Source: Toxoplasma gondii ME49
Taxonomy: Eukaryota > Apicomplexa > Conoidasida > Eucoccidiorida > Sarcocystidae
NCBI RefSeq assembly: GCF_000006565.2
Contig: NC_031478.1
Location: 1,533,874 to 1,597,873, forward strand
Direction of reading: 5' to 3'
DNA length: 64,000 nt
The translations under genes were made by a program, and so were the position numbers. Every line of letters starts with the position of its first letter. Position 1 is the stretch's first letter. The notes under the pieces were generated by a model that saw only the letters and a program-made list of their open reading frames with translations, did no database searches and had not been told where the DNA came from. Shown here piece by piece: positions 55,601-64,000 of the stretch.

Positions 55601-58600
55601 TACTGAATGTAGCGAGAAGGAGGGCATTTTATAGCTTCATGGACGCTTAAAGGGCGTCTCCTCAGGAGAGAAGACATGGGGGGAACTGCTCAGAGCGCTC
55701 GCAAGCGAGGAAGGCGGTGACACAGAGGACCGAGACATACACGAGAATGGAAGGAGCAAGAGATATGGGAAGATGGGGATAAGTGAGGAACGGAGAACCA
55801 GCTTGAATCGAACACATCGTTGACTCATCACGCCTTAGGACTTCAGCGAGCGAAACACATGAACAATGGGCCAATACACGTGACACAACGGGTCGACGCA
55901 GACACGACATAGGCTAAAAGGTTGTCTTAGAGACTACGGTTCCGCACTAGGATTCAGGTTGTCTCGCTTGAGGGGCATTGTCGACCCATAAATCTACTTC
56001 TGTTGGTCGTTGCTAATAAGCAGGAACAAAAGAAACGATACACATATAGACACATACCCGTGTGCGCTTCATTTGCAAAACGATGCCGTCCTTTTCTGAT
56101 AGGACTGTGGTACTCTTTGTGTATTTTAGTGTTTGGGCACATCTCCAATCTTTAGGCTACTACACGTATAGAGAAACGAAAGCCTATTGTTGTCGCCGTA
56201 TCATTTAATTGAACAGATCCTCTTTCAGTGTTTCTCGTAACAATCATGCCCCCCCTTCTCTGTTCAGCTATGGTCCGTGTCAAAGCCCAACACTCGGATT
56301 CGTCGTCAGCCGGTGAGTGTCTTTTTTTCTCCAGATGGCCTTCGGCAAAAGATGTGTTCGGAGATACTCTAAATCGCTTCAACGTGAGGACGGGTTTTCC
56401 ACCATTTTAAGACTGTGGCTGATTGTATCCTTAACGCGTCTCATGTCAATCGCATTATCTAAGCATGCACTAGGACGCATCGATGCACGCGTCGGTCCTG
56501 ACGTGCTTTTGAATGCAACATTTAAAGAGGCCGGAGTCTCCTCGCAGACGCTGCAAGAGACACAAGAGAGTTCACAAGGCGGGTGTGTGTTTAGAAGAAC
56601 GCAGCCTCCGGCCCTCTATAACTTGCTAATGCCTGGCCACGTTCGCCGCTCCTGACTCGTGACTTGCCTCTCCGTTTTTACCTTTGTTTCGTTGTACACA
56701 GTCCCTTCTTTCTATCGACTACTTACACACACATGTAGAGTCAGAAAGAGGAGTGACCAGCTTTACGTGTGTCGACAAAGTGGCACGTCAAGCGTTTGTT
56801 GACTAAAACACGATTTTGTCAGACACGCGTCTGGCAGTCACATTTTTTGAGGGGATTTACTACAGAGGTCCGCTGCGGTTGTTTCTATTTAGGTTCGTGG
56901 AGGTAGAGAATTTCGTGAGGGAGGCGTACTGGACAATCCGCGTCACCATCAGCAAGTAAGGGCGGCGACGAAAGACATGAGCGTGCTACTGCGCATGTTG
57001 GCGAACGACAGATAGCCAAAGAATAACACAAGGCGTCTCAGCCGTGCCGATAGGTGACAACGGAACCGGGTGAGATTAAAAGGAACTTACACGAGGAATC
57101 CACGTAGACATAGGCGTCTACAAGAGTAAGGACATTCTACCTCTGCTCTTCCTGCTCACTTGCCAGTCATCGGAGCAGTCGTGAGTGTCCAAAGAAAACT
57201 CCACCAGAACAACGAGGGAACCTAACCTCATGGACTGCCTATATGGACGAATTTCCCTGGTTGGGTTTGCAGACCCGACGACGAGAAGGGGGCGAACGCG
57301 CCGCCGCTGTCTATCGACTTCACATGGGAACGCCAGCGTCTTTTCGATCAGTGAGGCCGCGGGTCTTTAGTTTTTTGTGTATTCACTGACCTCACAGAAA
57401 ACGAAAGGGAGGGTGTGGCGTAAGGGGAATGCCTGCTGTATGTAAAAGAGACGATCGATGGATCAAGGTTGCATATCGGAGAAAAGAGAGAGGCGATGAA
57501 AGAGAAAGGCGGGGAAAGCGAACGGAGAGGCGGAACGGGAGAAAATCTTCGAGAGAGGGCTTTCATCGACTCAGAGAAGGAAAGGAACGCGGAGACAGCA
57601 AAGAAACCATCCACAACGGGGTCGGGCCTACGGTTCACCTTTGAGGATTTAGATGGCAGAAAACAGAGTGTCCGATGTTTCGAGGCGTAGGCGCCGGTTC
57701 TGACCGGGAGAAACAGATCTGTCGCGCTGTGTTTCTCTCCAGGTACCTGATCAGGCTCCTTTCACCCTTTGGCTTCTTACCCTTGTGCAAAACGCTTGGA
57801 GGCTGTGTCAGACACGCGGCTGTGTCTTGTGTTCTTTTTAGGCTGGCTGTTCTTGTCCTCTACGAGATGTGCTTGGAGAACCCTGAGGCCACGGTGACGG
57901 ACGTCCGAGGAACGGAGCGAACTAAACAGCGGCCTGTTCCTCTGTGTAGGTGTTGACCTTTCAAATCTTTTTGGTGAACCCAGCTGAGGTGTGCAAGCAC
58001 CCGGAAGCGCGTATTCTGTTCATAGGCGGGAGAATTATTCAGATTCGAAACCAGGTCTGCTCGACAGCGGCGTAGCGCCGCTAGAGGCAGGAATGGACAG
58101 AGAACATTCTCTAGATCGGGTTTAGTGGTTCTGTGAGCGCCCAAACAGCGGGATGTCCCACTGGTGTCTCTCTTGTTAGTGAAGCGCGCTCGGTCCAGGC
58201 TCACAGTTCACGATGTGAATCCAGTATCAGTCTGATAACAGCTCAAGCTGGACTCCCTGTTACACGTTATATAATGGGATTTGTACGTTTCGGTGAACTA
58301 CCATCTGGGCAGATAGGGTGGTGGTGTGCAGTAGTCATAAAGAGCTCAGTCGTCTGTATCTCCCGACTCAGATCTCTTTCGTAGGCTCGTGGTATGTCTG
58401 GAATCGCATCTGAAACACATCATTCGGGTACACACCACTGTGTCTGTCACGTGTTTCGCCGTCTGTTTCCGCGTTTGTGGTAAGGTTTTTTTTTGGTGAC
58501 ACCGCCGGCTATTGCTCCACTCGATAAAGGCGAGTTTGAGAGAAGCGTTCATGTAGTGGCGTCTGCGTTTCCGTGTGTTTTCGTTGTTTGATATTTCGTT

Positions 58601-61600
58601 CAGGCACCGTCGAACTGCACAAGATGGCAAGCCGGAAGCTGCGAATGTCTTCTGCCCGGTGCGTCTGTAGTTCGTCTTTTCTTTGCTGCAGCGCTTATTC
58701 TCGACTCGCAGCGTCCTGTTGCCGTCCTTCCCGCTCTCCCTTGTTCCCGTTGGTTCGATATTGAATGTGCTGTCTCTCCACAGCCATCGCCAGCGAAGCT
58801 GAGCGTGTCCCTTCTGATGCTATGTAGACCTTCATGGTCTACACAAGGAATCAAATTCGCAGTATATACACCCCCAAGAAAAAAAGCTTATAAATAGTCC
58901 TGCCTCAGAGATGATTACTCCCCATACGGTGGTACTGATCATCCTAGCATCTATGGTGCTAACAGCGTTCGCCATGCTGTCCCACGAACACCCTTCTCGC
59001 TTGTTTTTTTTTGGACCGGGGGTCTTTTCCTCAGTACTTCGTCACACCGTTGAATAATGTCGAACTCCACCTGTAGAGTTTCCCGCGTAGCACCTGTCTC
59101 TCTCACTTGTTTTGTCCTTCCTGATGTTTGTGCGGTGTCGCCCTCAGTTGTGATTCGCATTGCGATGCTTGCCACTTTTGAGTTTCTGCGCCAGGTGCAT
59201 GTCGATCGCGGAAAGTCTTTACCAACGCGGTATCATCAGGTGAGGACACAGGCGGCCGGTGCCTAGTGGTAGATGAGAGGAAGGTAGAAAAATAACTTGG
59301 GGACTTTAGAGACAGTTGATTAGAGACATTCGACTCGACAAGGAACCTGCTCCCAAGGAAGGGAGACAGAGACACAGCACCCCCCCAAACTACTCGACAG
59401 ATCCACCATGTGGACCTCGTGATACCTCCAGGCATTTCGAAGCTTTCGACGCTAGATAAAAAACGCTTACCCTCTGTGGACTCGCTCGAGAAACCGGCAT
59501 CGACGGGCGGTGGATGACGACACGTTTTGATATGTAATTTTCCGACGTTCGTCTCGTTTCTGTCGTGTGTGTGTTCCTTGGTTGTAGCTATCCACGCACC
59601 GAGACAGAGGTCTTCTCGCCAACTATGGACCTTCTCTCTCTCATTCGAGTGCATATCGGGAGCACTGCCTGGGGAACATATGCTCAGAAGCTCGTTGATG
59701 GTAGGCTCCGCCTTTTCGTTCGTTGCCTTGAGTACGTCGATGCGAATGTGCGACGATTCGTATTTCTCACCTTCCTCCACATCTGTTGAGCGGGATCTGG
59801 CACTGGGGGGTCGTCACGTGCCATACCAATTGCTCCAACGATCCTGTAACTCTCTATCGTACCGTTTATTTACCACTGTCACGAAGGATCCAAATTTCAG
59901 GGAAAGGACGTATTGGGTGGTTTGACATCTCCTTGGAAAGCACGGTCACCAACTGGCGGAAGGTGCATTCGTATGCTATGCGGCTTCTCACCAGTTCGTT
60001 TTGTTCTCGTACCAGACTGAGTTAGGACTCTTTCGTGCACGAACTGCTGCCGCTGGATCTCGAGGCAGATGTTTTCTGTGTAAACCGTCTGACCTGTGCT
60101 CTCTCATTCGCGTCTGACTCGTGCACCCAGCCTCAGAAAATGAATCTGCCCTGTGTTTCAAAATTAATACTTGACTCGGTTTAACGTAAAGCTCGAACAG
60201 ACCTAAGGGCAACATGAGCGCCGTTTCCCCTTCGTGGTGTGGGCCACATCGACCGGTCGACCAAGCGCCTTTTTGCGCCCTGAGCCCTTCCAGAGACTCA
60301 CGCGCAGAAGCGAGAAAACCTTCAATTCCTCAGAAGGGATGACAGAAACTCCTGGCACCTTCTGTCAACGCGTCTGGGGTGTGTTTGGACATGGCAGCGC
60401 TACCCCTATTTTACGTTTACCATATTTATGAAACAGAATGTAAACGTTTGTCATCTGCTTGTTTTGTCTACTTCAGGCGATTTCCTTTGGCCTAGCGACG
60501 GAGCTCGAGACGATAAGGTACCCGCAATTACAGGGTTTCCTACATACGGTGTATAATGTCTTCTATCTCAAAAAAATAGTTTTTAATACCTAAGGAGACA
60601 TATATGTTTAGGGGAGTTGGCGCTGCATCAACATGAATGGTTTATCGAACAGAGTTGGCCGCCTCAGTTTTTGCGTCTGTCTCGCATCCATGACTCGATC
60701 TGTTTCCTGTTCATGCGCCTAGGTAACACAGAGAAATCTGTGTCAGTCTATCCATTTCTCACTGGATCCGATTGAAGACTGGTGTGATCCTTTGTGTATC
60801 GACGGACGGGATGGCTGAGCGCACTTGTTCCGAAGCTTCCCCATGCGTGTCAGCGTTTTCGGATGTAACTGTGCTGCGCCGTCGTGGTCTCTGCTCGGAC
60901 CCCGTTGATCGACTCTTCAACCTTCACCGTAAAGTCTCGTTGGTCTGTGCCTCACAGTGAACGTGGAGATCTTTTTCTGCTGACGTCGGCCACCGTGCCC
61001 ATGTGTCGGCGTAGGCGCGGAGACACCTAGAGCACCACTTTACATGTAGCTGTTTACAAGTATGCAGGTATACCGATATGTATATATATATATATATATA
61101 TATATGCACCCGTGTACTTGTGATCAAGAATGAGCGTTGGTCTTCAGCCTTAGTTTCCACTCCCTGTCCTACATCTCAGGCACATCCTCCGATTCATCCT
61201 CTAAAACTTATGCAGAGGTGCGTCACTGATAAAACGACCCCAGAGAAAACGTTCAGAGGCCTAGCCAAAAGACTCGTTGTCTAGTCAAATTGCAGGAGGG
61301 ATTCTAGAAAACCATGCTACGCAACGTAGCTGCAGATGTCTCTCTCTGTATATATATATATATATATATATCGACATACACCGCACGCATACAGACATAT
61401 ACGGGTACCGCCTACTAAAACAGGATTTAGACTCAACGACACACGTTGCCTCCGTGCATAGGTGTGCGTGTCTGCGTCTCTCATCGCACACGAATTTATG
61501 GATATTTGTATACTCGGAAGCATGAATGCATCTCCCCCTCTGTCAGCGTTGAGACTGAGTTCGTATCTTTGTTTTGTGGCTGCTGGTTCACTTCCTTTTT

Positions 61601-63935
61601 TCTCTTCTTGTCTCTGGTCCCCAACCCTCGATGGTCGCTTTGCCTGCATCCACGCGCTTGTTACATGCCTCTCCTCCCCCATACTGTTTCGTTTGTTTTC
61701 TCGGTGTCGTGATGCTGCTCTCTCAGGTCAGAGCTTGAGGAGGAAGAGTGGAAGGTACGTACTGTGTTTTGAGTCTAGACGTGCGTTCCACTATGCAAGC
61801 TTTATATTTTATCATTCTTGCTAGGTTGCGTCTTGCCCGTCTACTGTGACGGAGCTAAACTCGGAATCCCCTGGCCGTTTATCGGTGTCCCGGTCTTCGT
61901 GGTCCACCCCTTGTCGTTCCTGTTCTCACTTGTTTTCTTGACGTTGTTTTCTCCATTCGCTTCCCGCTCGACCGTTCAGCTGGACCCCGCTTCCTGTGTC
62001 TGGCTTCGCTCCCGCTCTCGTGCCAGGTTTATGTCCCTTCCCGTGCTTACGTCCACTCCAGCGTCTCCCCCCTGCTGTCACACTCCTTCACTCCTTTCTC
62101 AGTCACCAGTGAAGTCGGTGTCATTGCATGTGGGTTTCTCTGCCGCTAGCATCGGGTTCCAATTACATGTGTGAAAAAAAGACTTTTCCTTTCCCATGCA
62201 GCTCTACGAATTTGTCACCCGCCATTTTCTCGCCTGCTGTAGGTAAGCCGTCCTGGAGAACAGGCCGTTTCTACCTACCTGGCAGGTGACAAGGACACGC
62301 ATGCTCAGCTGCTCTCGCCTATTGTTCTGGTCCTCAGTAGCTGCTTCAGAGTGGAAGGCTCGGAGTCGATCCGTAATGTTTCCCGTCCTTTTTCGAGCAC
62401 GCATTTGCACGCGTGCACACACGGGAATGGGCATTCACCTCTGCCCGAAAACCACATGCATCTGAACATACGTCCATCTATCTATATAAATGTATATTTG
62501 TAGCTGCACAGAGATGTGAGTAGCTGCCTTAGCGTAGTTGCTTTGCAGGTTCCTCTTTAAGGAGCTTGCGAGGCTGCTGGTTGGCCGAGCACAGGGAAGG
62601 CACAAAATATACAGGCTCCTCGCGGTTCTGCTTGTTGTCAACGCAGTGAAGACGCTTTCGGGTTTGAGACGCGCGTGGAAATTGATATTGCAGGTAAGTC
62701 CGTGTCGCCAAGTTCCTGCTCGCCTTCTGCACTCGTTGTAATAGTCTCTCCGTCACAGTTTACGACGGACAGGTTTTCTGCCTTTTTCTTCAACTTTTGC
62801 TTTCCGCTGGTATGCGCGGCGTTTCGGCCACATTCAGCAGAGTTGTGGTGCACTCTGCGCTTTGTCGTATTATCGTCACTCTTTGGTTCTCGCACTGCTC
62901 CCCCTGCGCCGCCCTGGCACTTGCGCTCTTCTCACGTTTCCCTGTGACTGCCGGTTCACCTTCAGGAGAAGGATTTTACGCCACGGGCCTCACCGTGCTG
63001 GAGCGACGGTGGCTGGATGTCTATCCCTATGAGCAATGGTAGCGGAGGATGAAAAAAAGAAAAGAAATAAACAGAGAGGCTGCGTCAAGTGCTGTTGGAA
63101 AAGGAGGCTTGAGGAGAGGAAGGCGAAAGACAAAGAGCGGCGAGAGGGGAAGCAGGGAAAATGGGGAATTCTAAACAAACAAAAAGAAAAGGGTGAAACG
63201 GAAGATAATTCATGAGTTAGGTGCGACCACAGCAGCGCGATGCGTGCACAAACTCGTTATGGTGTTGACTGATTCGAACGTACACACACAGGCACCTCTT
63301 TTTTGCTGTATCGGTCTGTATCCTTGTGGCGCTTGGTACACTTCTCTTTACATCCGTCTGCTTGCTTTTCTGGCAGCGTGTTTTTCTGACTTGAAACGCT
63401 TTGTCGACCGTGATCGGCTGTTGTCAGCTGTAACTACAACAATCCATTGATCTGCCTCTTGCCATATGCCCGTCTATGGAAGTCACAACTGATTTTTGAT
63501 GGAGTTCACATTCCCGTCAGCAATCGTGAGTTTGCCCGTCTACTTCCCGTTGCTCAGGGTTCGACGTATTTCTCCGTGTACTCCTTGCAAGCTATGCTTT
63601 TTCCCCCGGAGATCGTACCTTATGGTCGAATGATCTAGGTCTGCATCTCTTTATTTCTTTATGGCTCGAGTTGTGACGCTTGCCTTTGCGCAACCTGTTT
63701 GTGCTATACAGTACCTGTGTCTTTTACACGTATTAGGATTGACGAAATCACGAATCCTTCTTGCTGAGAATAGCTCCTCACGCTTGCCTGTTCGATTTAT
63801 TCAAGGTCCGGGAACCGGCTTCCGCGCTTTCTGGTGAACGAACGAGTCATGCCTTCGTCGATTCTGATGAGTGAAAGACAGACAGAGCCTCCGCCGTTGC
63901 TGACAGAAGCCGACTTAATTGACCTCATGGACAAG
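49699..63935 (+). CDS. TOP3A: DNA topoisomerase III alpha, 5' part, continues beyond the window
   Basis: Type IA topoisomerase: cuts one DNA strand through a 5'-phosphotyrosine and passes another, acting with RecQ/BLM helicases on recombination intermediates. Twenty-three exons, all phases consistent, 509 residues seen: 49699-49791, 50700-50791, 51211-51284, 52071-52140, 52880-52940, 53567-53636, 54108-54166, 54917-54953, 55489-55558, 56268-56312, 56893-56955, 57273-57350, 57842-57945, 58604-58658, 59195-59239, 59588-59700, 60477-60517, 61180-61217, 61727-61754, 62202-62242, 62647-62693, 62966-63038, 63806-63935. Toprim: [11 protein letters not shown] (Glu13), [24 protein letters not shown] (Asp119, Asp121, Glu123). 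Then [27 protein letters not shown], and the active-site ISYPRTET with Tyr340. [30 protein letters not shown] and [13 protein letters not shown] point to the alpha rather than beta type. The zinc-finger tail should lie past 64000. Confidence 0.95.
50160..51110 (+). repeat. purine-rich low-complexity tracts in TOP3A introns 1 and 2
   Basis: GA-rich blocks flank exon 2 (50700-50791) on its own sense strand, which is the opposite strand bias from the SEC24 intron tract. The minus-strand frames they create (for example 50015-50608) are low complexity. Confidence 0.65.
51489..51510. repeat. (AT)11 microsatellite in TOP3A intron 3
   Basis: Uninterrupted AT dinucleotides directly before GTAGG. The length is likely polymorphic between strains. 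Confidence 0.9.
52684..52725 (+). pseudogene. cob: short NUMT fragment of cytochrome b inside a TOP3A intron
   Basis: The bases translate to [14 protein letters not shown] followed by a stop. This matches the same cytochrome b stretch as 25228-25272 (TLMNEAKCLSYLIG); about 38 of 44 bases agree between the two copies. The copy here is closer to the expected mitochondrial protein (MTDAK). It lies within TOP3A intron 4 (52141-52879). The flanks on either side are not clearly mitochondrial. Confidence 0.65.
61077..61105. repeat. (TA)n microsatellite in TOP3A intron 17
   Basis: Pure TA repeat after CGATATG, located between exons 60477-60517 and 61180-61217. Confidence 0.9.
61349..61371. repeat. 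(TA)n microsatellite in TOP3A intron 18
   Basis: Pure TA repeat following TCTCTCTG, located between exons 61180-61217 and 61727-61754. Confidence 0.9.
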
Positions 63936-64000
63936 GTACGTTTTTGCCATGCAAACCGCAAATATCACTCCCACGCTACACATGCACATCTACATATCTC

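Noticed and set aside
1..64000. CRISPR arrays, insertion sequences, prokaryotic defence or phage genes
   Set aside because: No regularly spaced repeats, transposase frames or ribosome-binding-site-led gene clusters; all recognised genes are intron-bearing eukaryotic genes.

Overview
The window is nuclear DNA from an apicomplexan of the coccidian type, most likely Toxoplasma gondii or a close relative such as Neospora or Hammondia. The evidence is intron-rich genes on both strands with phase-consistent GT-AG introns, a GC content near one half, AT microsatellites inside introns, an AP2-like domain, and two nuclear copies of mitochondrial cytochrome b, a common insertion in this group. I see no prokaryotic operons, CRISPR arrays, insertion sequences or tRNA/rRNA genes. 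Exon models were made by hand. A join was accepted when splice signals, codon phase and protein family all agreed.

Layout, left to right. 1-815: last exons of an unrecognised + strand gene. 2.8-5.4 kb (+): RNF113A/Cwc24-type spliceosomal CCCH-RING protein with a GC-AG intron. 6.6-7.0 kb: small secreted-type reading frame broken by a frame change. 7.2-8.6 kb (+): TBC (Rab-GAP) protein. 9.8-12.75 kb (-): eight-exon protein kinase. 14.8-16.7 kb (+): polytopic membrane protein with a signal peptide and very small exons and introns. 17.9-19.3 kb (+): LSM11-like Sm-fold protein. 20.8-23.0 kb (-): candidate ApiAP2 factor. 25.1-25.3 kb: cytochrome b NUMT. 26.6-36.6 kb (-): SEC24, fifteen exons, complete. 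38.3-42.6 kb (+): parts of one or two genes, the first with a kinase-like glycine loop. 44.3-45.1 kb (-): 3' end of an unknown gene. 47.9-49.1 kb (+): unresolved multi-exon locus. 49.7 kb to the right edge (+): DNA topoisomerase III alpha, 23 exons seen, continuing past the window.

The genes do not form one pathway. They are independent housekeeping or regulatory units: splicing (RNF113A), histone-type or other RNA processing (LSM11-like), COPII export (SEC24), Rab cycling (TBC), decatenation with BLM-type helicases (TOP3A), signalling (kinase) and transcription (AP2).

No wholly new system is evident. The points most worth checking are the unusual introns (GC-AG, a possible non-GT donor in SEC24, candidate 22- and 29-nt introns), the membrane protein of unknown family, the interrupted AP2 domain, the kinase with a degenerate glycine loop and HRDLS motif, and the mitochondrial fragment inside a TOP3A intron.
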